The notes below the pieces were generated by a model, which was not told the DNA's origin, ran no database searches, and worked only from the letters and a program-made list of their open reading frames with translations. Shown in pieces: positions 23,325 through 31,866 of a DNA stretch of 52,959 nucleotides (the first letter of the stretch is position 1; every line of letters begins with the position of its first letter). The DNA lies in the NCBI GenBank assembly GCA_027061945.1, contig JAMOVR010000095.1, positions 1-52,959 of the forward strand, given 5' to 3'. The position numbers and the translations under genes were made by a program. Origin of the DNA: Candidatus Heimdallarchaeota archaeon. Lineage in GTDB: Archaea > Asgardarchaeota > Heimdallarchaeia > Heimdallarchaeales > JAJRWK01.

Positions 23325-24698
23325 ATGAGTTATGTAGAGAAATCATTCTACTGGTACCTAAAAAGAATGCTTACTTCCGGTTTCAAATTATTATTTAGCC
23401 GGAAGTATTTACCTTATTCTTTGTTCTTCATAATTATTATTAGTGCAACCAGTATTCTTGCTTACCTACGTTCTCAAAACGTTCAACAAGCCTTAGAATT
23501 ATATGATTTCATTTTAAAACTAGAATTAGCAGTAGGAACTGGTTTTATTCTTACAGGAATCTTTCTGGGGAAACGTTCTTCAGTAACTCAGTTCAGTTTC
23601 ATCATAATTATTTCAATTCTTGCATTTCTTGGGTATTCAAATGTAGATCCAATTGTATTAGATTTATTAGCTGCTTCTTCTTATATTATCTGGATTGCAA
23701 TATCTGTATTTGCAAGTTATAGTATGTTTCGAGATCTTTTTGGAAGTAAAGTATTAGGCACCATTTTGTTTTTAGGTAAAAAAGAGGGTGAAGGAAGTAT
23801 TTTATTTGCAGGACCCATTGCACTTCTTTTATTAGGAGATCTAGGAATAATATGGTACGCCGTACAAAATAGCCAAGAGTTGACTAAAGGGACGATTTAC
23901 GCATTGTTAGCATTTGTAGCAGCGATTTTTGTAGGAGAAATTATTATTTTATTCTTTGGTTCAGTGGATGACGTGTTTTTCACTTCATTGTTATTTTTCC
24001 TTGCTATGGGTACAATTAGATTATTACAATTGGTTTTAGATATTTTATTACCTCGAACAAAAAGCAGTATCTCATGGACAGACACTATTTTAGTCATATT
24101 CTTCCTTTTGTACAGTGTGCAAGGTATGACTAAAAAAGCAGAAAAAATACCGGATGAAGAAATAATCGCGGAAGGGAGCTGGATCGGACAAAAAATCACT
24201 ATGATTATTGGCGATCGAGGCGCTGTAATAATCTTATTAGGACTTATCTTTGGGTTCCATGTTACACAATTACAAGTTCTTTTTGGAGAATCAATCATAT
24301 TGACTAGATATTTTGCTGGTAGTAATGTTAGTGTTGCTCAGTTAGGACATGAAATCGGTGTTTTAATACAAGGCATATGGTTCTTTGTATTACTGTTTTT
24401 ATGGATGTTCTCTCCCAGTTTCAGGAAATATGCTTCACCCGAAATAAAGAGATTTGGTTGGTTACCTCCTTTCGAGGATTTAGTTGAATTTATAGAAGCC
24501 TCGAAGGGCGGAGAAATTGATTGGAAAAAAGAATTAACTAAGTTTGCTCTTTCAGCAGCTGGTTCTAAGATAATTTCTCCTTTTAAATCAAATCAACCTA
24601 CTTTCGAAGAAAGAACAAAAAATTTCTTTTCAAAGATGAAACAAAAAAGAAAAGAGAAAAAGAAACAACAAAAACACCCATCAAAAGACGAGGAATAA
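23325..24698 (+). CDS. Large multi-pass membrane protein with Lys-rich tail, unknown
   Basis: A 457-residue protein with about ten to eleven membrane helices. Two stretches stand out: a GKKEGEGSILFAGPIALLLLG loop-helix near the middle and a charged soluble C-terminus (about 385-457) ending in a run of Lys, Arg and Gln (KQKRKEKKKQQKHPSK). No catalytic residues are evident. I do not recognise the family. It is preceded by the divergent Roadblock gene with a 230-bp spacer and followed by about 0.6 kb of AT-rich DNA holding element copy D. Confidence 0.7.
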   Translation: MSYVEKSFYWYLKRMLTSGFKLLFSRKYLPYSLFFIIIISATSILAYLRSQNVQQALELYDFILKLELAVGTGFILTGIFLGKRSSVTQFSFIIIISILAFLGYSNVDPIVLDLLAASSYIIWIAISVFASYSMFRDLFGSKVLGTILFLGKKEGEGSILFAGPIALLLLGDLGIIWYAVQNSQELTKGTIYALLAFVAAIFVGEIIILFFGSVDDVFFTSLLFFLAMGTIRLLQLVLDILLPRTKSSISWTDTILVIFFLLYSVQGMTKKAEKIPDEEIIAEGSWIGQKITMIIGDRGAVIILLGLIFGFHVTQLQVLFGESIILTRYFAGSNVSVAQLGHEIGVLIQGIWFFVLLFLWMFSPSFRKYASPEIKRFGWLPPFEDLVEFIEASKGGEIDWKKELTKFALSAAGSKIISPFKSNQPTFEERTKNFFSKMKQKRKEKKKQQKHPSKDEE

Positions 24699-24835
24699 TT
24701 CTAATTTAAATTGTATGCTCTTTTTAATTTCAATGCTCTTAATTTTTGAAATAACAAAAATTGCAATTAAAAAAAATTATTTGACTTTTAAATAATATCT
24801 CATTTCATCATCGATTTTTATTATTACAAAATAAT

Positions 24836-25093
24836 GTGAATTCATTACTTATTTTGGCAAGTGGCTTTCTACTTATTTAGAGAAGAATTGTCCCAGAACA
24901 ACCTCCTTGCATGCAAGGAAATGGTATAATTCGGTATAGATCTTCCGGAGGAACCCCCTATAAACATTACAAGATGAATTGACTGCCCCAGATTTATAAT
25001 AATACTAAATAAAAAAATGTTAGTTTCAGTATTGGTATCGGTTTTTATTCCCCACACCCACCTTTCCAGAAGAAAAGGGACTTCACGCCGACA
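24836..25093 (-). mobile_element. Divergent IS200/IS605-like element, copy D
   Basis: On the minus strand this unit starts TGTCGGCGTGAAGTCCC, has the paired GGTGGGTGTGGGGAAT and CCGATA arm, and ends with a right hairpin CACTTGCCAAAATAAGT followed by GAATTCAC at 24836. The first 50 bases match copy C (49928) well. The core is longer than in A and B and not alignable by eye. The left flank TTAATTTT resembles those of A, B and C. The rest of this 597-bp gap (24699-24835 and 25094-25295) is AT-rich without a visible gene. Confidence 0.6.
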
Positions 25094-25295
25094 AAATTAA
25101 CATTATTTTCTTTTATTCATAAACATGATAATAAGGAAGGAATATATTTAACAAAAATAAAATCTTTCTTTTTCTCACCAATAAATATTTGTGTCTAGCT
25201 AAAAACACCTTTCGATAAATTCAAATTCTCCTTTTTTTGCCCTACTTTAGATAGTAACATTAATTCACTATAGCATCATCAACGAGAGGATTAAG

Positions 25296-25820
25296 ATGCC
25301 TAAGAAAAAACGTGTAGAGTTCCCAGAAGATCTTTATTATTTGAATAAAGAGGTATGGTTAAGAGAAGTTGAAACAGACCGGTATGCTTTAGGCATAACC
25401 GATTATTTGCAAAATGAGTTAGGCGATGTAGTGGGCATAGTCACTTCGCCCCCTGAAACCATCATCCAAGAAAACGAAGAAATGCTTTTTTTAGAATCAA
25501 TTCAAACGGATTATTCAATCAGAGCCCCTACCTCTTTAATTATTAAAAGAGTTAATGATGAAGTAACTAGAAATCCCGAGTTAATAAATGAAGATCCTTA
25601 TGAAAATTGGATCATTGAAGTTTCGTTTATCGGAGCAGATGTAAAGGACCTAGTAGTTGAACTGGAAGATCTCTTAGATGAAGTATATGAATTAACAGGA
25701 TACCAGGATGACATGTTTGAAGAAGACGATTTTGACGGAGCACCACTATTTGATAACAATGGAAAAACAGGTTTTGATGATTACGAATCAGATTATGGTA
25801 TATACGAAGACGAATGGTGA
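25296..25820 (+). CDS. GcvH-like protein lacking the lipoyl lysine, with acidic tail
   Basis: Residues about 15-115 match the glycine-cleavage H-protein fold: VWLREVETDRYALGITDYL, then ELGDVVGIVTSPP, EEMLFLESIQ, APTSLIIKRVNDEVTRNPEL and NEDPYENWIIEV. In H proteins the sequence ES(V)K carries the lipoyl lysine; here it is ESIQ, with Gln70 at that place. Without the lysine the protein cannot carry lipoate in the normal way. Residues 120-174 form a very acidic tail (EEDDFDG, DDYESDYG) not found in GcvH. The start has a gagaggat ribosome binding site. No gcvP, gcvT or lipoate gene is nearby. It may be a structural or regulatory relative. Confidence 0.8.
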   Translation: MPKKKRVEFPEDLYYLNKEVWLREVETDRYALGITDYLQNELGDVVGIVTSPPETIIQENEEMLFLESIQTDYSIRAPTSLIIKRVNDEVTRNPELINEDPYENWIIEVSFIGADVKDLVVELEDLLDEVYELTGYQDDMFEEDDFDGAPLFDNNGKTGFDDYESDYGIYEDEW

Positions 25821-25997
25821 AAAAACTAAAAAAAATGTTATTTTATTTACTTTTCTTTTAATATTTTTTTATGAATGAAGTTTTTGTCGTATATTATAAA
25901 ATAGCTCTGTGTTTCTTGTGAGAAATCAATTTTCGGATACAAAACTATAATAATTATGTTGAGTAATGTGAAAGCGTAAAATAATTGAGGGCTGATA

Positions 25998-26192
25998 ATG
26001 TCTGGAGGACCAAACATTCCGGTTCCACATGTTGATAGTTCAAGCTCAAGACCAGTAAACCCACAATGTGAATTATATGATGGCGATGAAACTACTGCTT
26101 GGGTTTGTAAAGGATATATTACCAAAACAGGGACCTGTATTCGCAGAGATGACGTAGAATGCGACGGGTTCGGTAACATTACTCCAAAATAA
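25998..26192 (+). CDS. Small Cys-containing protein, unknown
   Basis: A 64-residue frame with a good ribosome binding site (gagggctgat, ending 2 bases before the ATG). The protein begins with a Pro/Ser/Gly-rich, probably disordered segment and then has four Cys (near residues 24, 37, 47 and 55), spaced by short strands: CELYDGDETTAWVC, GTCIRRDD and VECDGFG. The pattern suggests a small disulfide- or metal-held beta fold. No signal peptide or membrane helix is visible. It has no recognised homologue, and the complementary-strand frame here looks like a shadow. Confidence 0.6.
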   Translation: MSGGPNIPVPHVDSSSSRPVNPQCELYDGDETTAWVCKGYITKTGTCIRRDDVECDGFGNITPK

Positions 26193-26255
26193 AATTTAAC
26201 TCCAAAATTTTTCCCCTTTTTTTCTTTTTTAAAAACAAAAATTTAAATTACTTTT

Positions 26256-27344
26256 TTAATCAATGAATTGCTTAAAAACTTCTAGAAAAGGCTTATTTTC
26301 CAGCACATCTAAAGCGAAGTCCAGTCGTTCTTGCATTTCCTTTAATAAAGTTGCTTGTGGAACCTCTTTATGTACTCTATTTGGATAATCTAATGCGTCA
26401 AGAACTCCCCATTGCGCAACAAAGTAATCTACGGTTAAACCGTAACTGAAAATTTTTGTAAGTTCTGGACCGTTCAAGTAATTCATTTGAACTTGATATC
26501 CTTCAATAAATGAAGAAAAATCTTTCTTTACTACTGAGAATTTTCCGGTAATTCTCCATTCCTGAAAAGCCTGATTCCCAAAAAAGATGCCCATGTCTTC
26601 AGATCGAGAAAATCCATTTGTTTGGATATAATGGGGATCAATTACATATACAGTATTAATCATGTTTTTATCTTCGATCTTAGAGATCATAACATTACTT
26701 TGATGAAAATCCCCGAAGATTAAGGATTCTTCGAGATTATTTTCTAGCATAGGAATAAATAATTTACATCCTTGAAGAAATCGTTTTTCGAAATTTTGAT
26801 TAATCTTTTCTCCTTTCATCCCTAATACTCTTATAAGATCTTTGTAAAGAGAAATATTTACTTTCCCTGTATTTATCCCATGAATTGTTGCTAAGAGTCT
26901 TCCTGTTAAAAATGCTTTTTCAGGATTAGGGGGCAATTCATCATAGTTTTCACCTTCAATACCCTCATAAACAATAATTGGAGGAGAATTTGTTGATGCA
27001 AAGATAACTTTGGGCGTGGAAAACATGTAATATTTGCTGAGCCTTCGTTCTATAAGCATAGAATTAATAAGTTCACTTTTAATTGCTTTCACATCATCAG
27101 TAAATTTCATAGCTACTGTTGCACTTAATTCTTTTTCATTTGCTTGGAAAAAAACTTTTGAAATATAAAGGCTCCCTTCTGCCCCCCTTTTACTTTTTGT
27201 TTTTGTTTTTAATATTGCGAAATTCTTGGGTTTATTTCCTAGTATTCTTGAAGCCAAATACTCAAAATAATATTGAAATGCTTTTACAGCCTCAGGTATT
27301 AAGTATTTATCGGGATTCGAAAAGTTGTTGTCGCTTTTCATCAT
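26256..27344 (-). CDS. Aminoglycoside-phosphotransferase-like (APH/choline kinase fold) kinase
   Basis: A 362-residue protein with a kinase-like fold of the APH family. The catalytic loop is GDFHQSNVM at 211-219, matching the HGDxHxxN pattern except that the first residue is Phe, and the metal-binding IDP lies at 235-237. Before it, VAMKFTDD (about 77-84) may hold the ATP-binding Lys80. Such kinases phosphorylate small molecules such as sugars, amino alcohols or methylthioribose; the substrate is not evident. Its start is near the 2-phosphoglycerate-kinase-like gene, which lies 25 bp upstream on the same strand, so they probably form an operon. Confidence 0.78.
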   Translation of the reverse strand: MMKSDNNFSNPDKYLIPEAVKAFQYYFEYLASRILGNKPKNFAILKTKTKSKRGAEGSLYISKVFFQANEKELSATVAMKFTDDVKAIKSELINSMLIERRLSKYYMFSTPKVIFASTNSPPIIVYEGIEGENYDELPPNPEKAFLTGRLLATIHGINTGKVNISLYKDLIRVLGMKGEKINQNFEKRFLQGCKLFIPMLENNLEESLIFGDFHQSNVMISKIEDKNMINTVYVIDPHYIQTNGFSRSEDMGIFFGNQAFQEWRITGKFSVVKKDFSSFIEGYQVQMNYLNGPELTKIFSYGLTVDYFVAQWGVLDALDYPNRVHKEVPQATLLKEMQERLDFALDVLENKPFLEVFKQFID

Positions 27345-27369
27345 TATGCTAATAACCTCTTTTCTTTCT

Positions 27370-28263
27370 TTATTTTAATAGCTTCTCTATCTTGTTCATA
27401 CATAATTCAAAAATTCTGTTTACAGTTTCAGAACTATTAGTGTTTTCAATTATAGGAACACCCATCACCTCTGCAGATTCAACTAAATAATCATGGATTT
27501 TCCGGATATTTTGAAAATATTCTTTTGTATTTTTTGTTATTCTTTTCTCTTCTAAAATTCTGTTTAAATGTTCTTCAGAATCTTCTAAAAACAAAGTAAC
27601 GAGTAAAATATTTGGGTTGTCTCTCATTTCCTTATCGATTATTTGTGGGACTAAATGTTCTCCTCTTAGAATAAAACTAGTTTTTTCTAACCATGCACGG
27701 TTTATCATTGCTTGTATTCCTGCTTTCAAAATTTTTACTTGCTCTTCAAATCCAATAATTACTTTATCAAATAAAGCGGAGTGGATTGGTCTTAGGGCTT
27801 TCCAAGCTAAATATGAGGGATAATAAAGCTCTGGAGCTAAGCTTTCCGAAATTACTTTTTGAGAGATGTTTAACAGCAATGAAGTCTCAAAATTACGGTA
27901 TATGTCTAGTCTAAAAGCGATTTCTCGAGCGATAAGTCCTTTTCCTACACCCGGAGCACCACTAATTAGTATTATTAATGGTTGCTGAGATTCTGACCAT
28001 TTCTCTAAAAGAACATATTTTTGGGCAATCTCGGAGCCAAAATTTTTTTCAAGTTGACCTTTAACTAGGTCGATGAATTCTTCTTCCTCTATTTCTGAAA
28101 CTTTTTTTCTTCTTAAATAACGATAGATATTATTTGCTAAGTTATGCCCGTTATTAAGAGGTATTCCTAATCTAGTAAGCCTATGGGCTAAAATACCCCT
28201 AGAAAAAGGTGTTTTATATTGTTTACCTAAAATAAAAATATTATTAGAGCTCTCCATAGGCAT
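27370..28263 (-). CDS. 2-phosphoglycerate-kinase-like protein (ATP-cone plus P-loop), divergent paralog
   Basis: A 297-residue protein. Residues about 12-85 resemble an ATP-cone regulatory domain (TPFSRGILAHRLTRLGI, then YRYLRRKK). A P-loop follows at GAPGVGKG (102-109), and the C-terminal half is like 2-phosphoglycerate kinase and its neighbours. Compared with the divergent paralog at 28417, the conserved SDFVREVFR segment after the P-loop is missing: the same place reads ETSLLLNISQKVI. It is likely a paralog with another substrate. It is co-directional with the APH-like kinase downstream, and is separated from the paralog by a 153-bp bidirectional spacer. Confidence 0.75.
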   Translation of the reverse strand: MPMESSNNIFILGKQYKTPFSRGILAHRLTRLGIPLNNGHNLANNIYRYLRRKKVSEIEEEEFIDLVKGQLEKNFGSEIAQKYVLLEKWSESQQPLIILISGAPGVGKGLIAREIAFRLDIYRNFETSLLLNISQKVISESLAPELYYPSYLAWKALRPIHSALFDKVIIGFEEQVKILKAGIQAMINRAWLEKTSFILRGEHLVPQIIDKEMRDNPNILLVTLFLEDSEEHLNRILEEKRITKNTKEYFQNIRKIHDYLVESAEVMGVPIIENTNSSETVNRIFELCMNKIEKLLK

Positions 28264-28416
28264 TACTACACCAAAATTGTTCTTTAATAAAGATCAATCC
28301 CTTACTTCTTTATTTTTTTCCCTAAAAATAAAGAAGTTAAAAATAAAAGACTAAGAAGAAATATAACTCTAAAAAACAAAAAACAACTGTAGAACATTCA
28401 CAATCGGTGGCTGTAA

Positions 28417-29355
28417 TTGACATCTCCCTCTAAAACAAAAAAAACAGATACAAATACAAATAGTAAAAAAAACACACCTTTAATCGTTACCAAAAGCGGG
28501 AAAATACCTTTTTCAACAGGATATTTAGCAGAATCGTTATTAGTTTTGGGTATAACTTTAAAAGAAGCATATAAATATGCAGAAAAAATTAGTCGAAAAT
28601 TAAAGACTCTTGACCAACCGGAAATTAAAAGTTCAACACTTATGGAACTAATAATCAGAGAGTTTCAAGAATCTAAGCACCCTTATGCAATAAGGGCTGA
28701 ATTCCTAAGAAATGATTTAAAGTTGCTAAGACCATTGGTAGTGCTTCTCTCAGGAGTAACTGGAATTGGTAAAAGCACAATTTCTCTTCTTATTAGTCAA
28801 AGGTTTAAAATAGAAAGCTTGCTTGGTTCTGACTTTGTCCGAGAAGTATTTCGTTCGGCAATTAATCCTAGACTAATGCCTACTATTCATTTTAGTAGTT
28901 ATGAGGTCGGTGATCATCTAGGGCTTTCCATTTCAAGAAGACTTAATCGTCATATAATTGGTTTTGAAGAGCAAGCAAGAAAAGTAATGGTTGGTATCGA
29001 AGCTACTATTGACTATGTAATTTCTCAAAGAGATACAATTTTAATCGAAGGTGTTCATGGCATTCCTTATCTCTTAAAGGAAGAGTATGTTTCTTCTGAA
29101 CATGTTGTTCCTATTCTACTTACTTTAGAAGACGAAGAACTTCATTATAATCGACTGAAAAAAAGAGAACGCTTGAATCCAAACAGAAAAGGAACTCATG
29201 TAAAATATTTTGATCGAATACGTTCTATTCAAGCTTATCTTATCGAAAGATGCAAAGATGAGGGCTTTCCAGTAGTTGATCTGAAAGACGAATATGATGC
29301 TGTAACTCAAATCACTGAGGAGATTTGGAAAAGAAAACTCTCTAGTTTGAGTTAA
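28417..29355 (+). CDS. 2-phosphoglycerate kinase
   Basis: A 312-residue protein with an ATP-cone-like N-terminus (about 24-98), P-loop GVTGIGKST (113-121) and SDFVREVFR (138-146), the family pattern of archaeal 2-phosphoglycerate kinase, followed by a C-terminal region with FDRIRSIQAYL. The enzyme makes 2,3-bisphosphoglycerate, the first step towards cyclic 2,3-bisphosphoglycerate in methanogens; that later step is not visible here. The start is TTG at 28417 behind a ggtggctg ribosome binding site. A divergent paralog is next door. The first 20 residues are a low-complexity Lys/Thr/Asn segment. Confidence 0.82.
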   Translation: MTSPSKTKKTDTNTNSKKNTPLIVTKSGKIPFSTGYLAESLLVLGITLKEAYKYAEKISRKLKTLDQPEIKSSTLMELIIREFQESKHPYAIRAEFLRNDLKLLRPLVVLLSGVTGIGKSTISLLISQRFKIESLLGSDFVREVFRSAINPRLMPTIHFSSYEVGDHLGLSISRRLNRHIIGFEEQARKVMVGIEATIDYVISQRDTILIEGVHGIPYLLKEEYVSSEHVVPILLTLEDEELHYNRLKKRERLNPNRKGTHVKYFDRIRSIQAYLIERCKDEGFPVVDLKDEYDAVTQITEEIWKRKLSSLS

Positions 29356-29421
29356 GAAACGTTTTTCTACGCGAAACATTTATAAACATGTTTTGTTGTG
29401 TTGATTTTGCTCAAAAACTTT

Positions 29422-29464
29422 TCATGATGGGGTATTTAGTCTAACATTTATCATGATGAAATAT
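29422..29464. repeat. Short tandem motif upstream of a small HTH gene
   Basis: Two copies of TCATGATG(R3)TAT lie 29 bases apart (29422-29435 and 29451-29464) in the AT-rich region between the 2-phosphoglycerate kinase and the HTH gene. Each has the palindromic core TCATGA. They could be operator half-sites for the HTH protein at 29666, or chance. Nothing else is seen in the rest of the 310-bp gap. Confidence 0.3.
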
Positions 29465-29566
29465 ATTCACTTTTTTTCAATAATGTTCCATGGTTTGAAT
29501 TGAATTGACAGTATTTGTAAATGATTGAATAAAGTTATTCATTTACAGTCACTTTTTCAAATAAAA

Positions 29567-29574
29567 TTTATATA
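29567..29574 (+). promoter_or_regulatory. Putative TATA box for the small HTH gene
   Basis: The sequence TTTATATA lies about 92 bases before the ATG at 29666. If archaeal TATA spacing (about 25 bases) holds, transcription would start near 29598, giving a leader of about 65 bases with a gaggtag ribosome binding site close to the ATG. Supported only by the motif. Confidence 0.3.
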
Positions 29575-29665
29575 TGGGCATGATCTAAGTTTAATTGGCT
29601 TAGTCCAAAAACCCCCCTATAAACTTAATGATAAAAAACCAAAAAATTATAAAGAGGTAGTTTGT

Positions 29666-29926
29666 ATGGTTAAAAAACTCCCAGAATCAGGAAGACCAAT
29701 AGTAAGATTATTAGAAAAAGAAGGACCTTTAACTCAAAGAGATATTATTGCAAGGCTCAATATTCCGACAAGGACAATACGTTATGGCATACGGCGATTA
29801 ATGGAAAAAGGGTATATTAAAAAGCTACCCAATTTAAGAGATATGAGAAGTGTATATTACTATATTTCACCAGACATTGATCAAGACTTATTGCGTGAAC
29901 TGTTGGAAGAACCGCAAACGCAATAA
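29666..29926 (+). CDS. Small winged-helix transcription regulator
   Basis: An 86-residue protein that is essentially one winged helix: ESGRPIVRLLEKEG, TQRDIIARLNIP, the recognition helix TRTIRYGIRRLMEKGY and a basic wing followed by YYYISPD. This is the MarR/ArsR-like archaeal layout. A longer upstream frame reaches 29525, but a gaggtag ribosome binding site (29654-29660) sits a few bases before the ATG at 29666, so the shorter protein is the likely product. The target is not known; repeated TCATGATG motifs 200-240 bases upstream are candidates for autoregulation. Confidence 0.8.
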   Translation: MVKKLPESGRPIVRLLEKEGPLTQRDIIARLNIPTRTIRYGIRRLMEKGYIKKLPNLRDMRSVYYYISPDIDQDLLRELLEEPQTQ

Positions 29927-30089
29927 TTCTTTTCATTATCTTATCTAGGAAATAATAAGTTTGAAAAAAACGATTGGGGTAGGAACAATTTTTTTCACTT
30001 AAGTTATAAAAAAATAAATAACTACGTATAAGGCGCTCTTTTTTATTTTACCCCCAAAACTTTTATTGCCTAAACAGTATTGTCAAAGT

Positions 30090-31133
30090 ATGAAAGCCGC
30101 ATATTTTACTGGCGCCGGAGGACCAGAAGTTATTGAGTATGGAGATCTCCCTGAACCAATTGTTGGAAAAAACGAAGTAAAGATTAAGATCTACGCATCT
30201 GGTTTAAATCACTTAGATATTTTTGTTAGAAATGGGATTCCTGGTTTAAAGCTTAGTTATCCTCATGTGGGCGGTTCTGACATGGCGGGGGAGATCGTTG
30301 AAATTGGAGATAACATTACTGATATTTCCGTTGGAACAAAAGTTTTGGTTAATCCTGGATTTGGTTGTGGGAAATGTAAAGCTTGTATTTCTGGAGAAGA
30401 GTCCTTATGTAAGAGATTTGCCCTATATGGAGAACATGTATGGGGAGGAATGGCAGAATATGCGGTAGTAAGAGCAGATAAAGTGCTTCCATATCCTGAA
30501 AAGAAAATAACTCCTATTGAAGCAGCTGCTGCTCCTTTAGTAACTTTAACTGCTTATCGAGAGCTGTATACACAAGGTAATTTACGTCCAGGACAGACAG
30601 TAGTAATTCTTGGAGCTGGAAGTGGCGTCTCAACTGTTGGAATACAATTGGCAAAACTAGCAGGAGCCAAAGTTATTGCTACAACTAGCAGTAAAGAAAA
30701 GGAGAAAAAGGCCTATGAACTCGGTGCGGATTATGTAATTAATTATGTAGATACCCCCAATTGGGATAAAGAAGTGTATAATTTAACAAATAAACAAGGT
30801 GCAGAACTAATTGTAGATAATGTTGGTGTTGCTACATGGAAAAAAAGTTTGAGGGCTGTTTCTAAAGGGGGAAGAATAGTAACTGTCGGTGCTACAACAG
30901 GATCAATGGTTGAAACAGACATAAGGATGGTATTTTGGAAACAAATCCATATAATTGGTTCTACAATGAGTAGCCAAAGAGAATTCTTAGAAGCGATGCA
31001 ACTAGTTTTTGAAGGAAAAATAAAACCAGTAATAGATCGGACATTTCCATTAGAAAAGCTCAGAGAGGCTCATAAATATTTAGAGGCAGGAAAACAGTTT
31101 GGAAAGGTAGTAATCACAGTAAAAGCTAAATAA
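30090..31133 (+). CDS. Zinc-containing medium-chain dehydrogenase/reductase (alcohol dehydrogenase family)
   Basis: A 347-residue MDR-family oxidoreductase. The structural zinc lobe has four Cys (93, 96, 99, 107; GCGKCKACISGEESLC). The nucleotide-binding motif is GAGSGVSTVG (about 177-186). The position that holds the catalytic zinc Cys in alcohol dehydrogenases reads GLNHLD (38-43), with Asn in its place, so the enzyme is more like crotonyl-CoA-reductase or quinone-oxidoreductase type members; the substrate is unknown. I chose the ATG at 30090, which begins MKAAYF, as usual for this family, over an in-frame TTG at 30066. Confidence 0.88.
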   Translation: MKAAYFTGAGGPEVIEYGDLPEPIVGKNEVKIKIYASGLNHLDIFVRNGIPGLKLSYPHVGGSDMAGEIVEIGDNITDISVGTKVLVNPGFGCGKCKACISGEESLCKRFALYGEHVWGGMAEYAVVRADKVLPYPEKKITPIEAAAAPLVTLTAYRELYTQGNLRPGQTVVILGAGSGVSTVGIQLAKLAGAKVIATTSSKEKEKKAYELGADYVINYVDTPNWDKEVYNLTNKQGAELIVDNVGVATWKKSLRAVSKGGRIVTVGATTGSMVETDIRMVFWKQIHIIGSTMSSQREFLEAMQLVFEGKIKPVIDRTFPLEKLREAHKYLEAGKQFGKVVITVKAK

Positions 31134-31167
31134 ACTCAATTTTGTTCTTAAATTTTTTTACTTTATC

Positions 31168-31358
31168 TGCGTGAAACGGCCTTCTGGAAAGGTAAAATGG
31201 GATGGTAAAGCCCTACACTTTGATTTATGATATATATGTTTTATTAGGATTTATCCGAACTAGAGATTTTTGTGAAAGTATTTCGTGCTTAAATCACCTC
31301 ATATTGTGGAAACACAGTTGGAAAAGCCCCATGCGAAAGCGATGGATAAGTGGTTTGC
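31168..31358 (+). mobile_element. Divergent IS200/IS605-like element, copy F
   Basis: The left part CGTGAAACGGCCTTCTGG with the GGATGGTAAAGCC arm resembles the left hairpin of copies C and D, and the right part has a hairpin CCCATGCGAAAGCGATGG after GGAAAAG, like the right end of A and B. The expected TTCAC terminus is absent (the sequence continues taagtgg). It is the most degenerate of the six copies and would not be recognised on its own. It lies between the MDR gene and the RNase P RNA gene. Confidence 0.4.
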
Positions 31359-31500
31359 AAACCATTTCTTCTTAAGCAATAGTAACTCCTTTTTCATTTT
31401 TCATTTGTATTGATTTTTCTTTTCTTCTTTTATTACATAGTTTTTGTTTTGGGTAAATACCTAAAATACTAAAAATAAAGAAATAAATGTACTATACTGG

Positions 31501-31819
31501 CGGAGAGGACGGGTAGCGACGGGGCAAAAAGCTCCCAGGAACGTCCTGCCACGATGGGCAACCGGTGTGGCGAGAGCCACAAGCTGAGAGGCTTGCTCTG
31601 GCAACAGAAACGACACGGGCCTACACGAGATGAATATGATGCGGTCAACCGCTGAGACGTGTAGGAGACCGGTGAAACGGGCCATCACCGGCGTGCAACC
31701 ACAAATAGGGCCTGATGACCTGCCCGGGAAGGCTGGGTAGTGGGCATAGATGAATGCTACCAGGGAAGCACGGCCAGAAGGTCGTTTCCCGAACAGAAGC
31801 AGGAGTACGATCCTCACCG
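31501..31819 (+). ncRNA. rnpB: RNase P RNA (archaeal type A-like)
   Basis: A gene of about 319 nt that carries the universally conserved RNase P RNA blocks: ggcaACAGAAAC near 31601, GGTGAAACGGG near 31672, CACAAATAGGG near 31703, GGGTAG, then tAGATGAATGctacc and gAACAGAA with GGAGTA at the 3' part. The 5' and 3' ends pair (cggAgagga with tcctcAccg, one A-A mismatch) as helix P1. The RNA cleaves the 5' leader of pre-tRNAs. It is one of very few GC-rich stretches in the window, as expected for a structured RNA. It lies 48 bp before the tsr3-like gene. A 118-codon frame on the opposite strand is only its shadow. Exact ends are inferred from P1. Confidence 0.92.
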
Positions 31820-31866
31820 TTTAATATCTATTTCCTCTCTTAACCACTTCTTAAAGAGGGCTTTGC

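Noticed and set aside
31461-31817. 118-codon open frame on the minus strand over the RNase P RNA region
   Set aside because: The plus strand carries the conserved RNase P RNA blocks and P1 pairing. The Arg/Ala/Pro-rich antisense product is a side effect of the GC-rich RNA gene.
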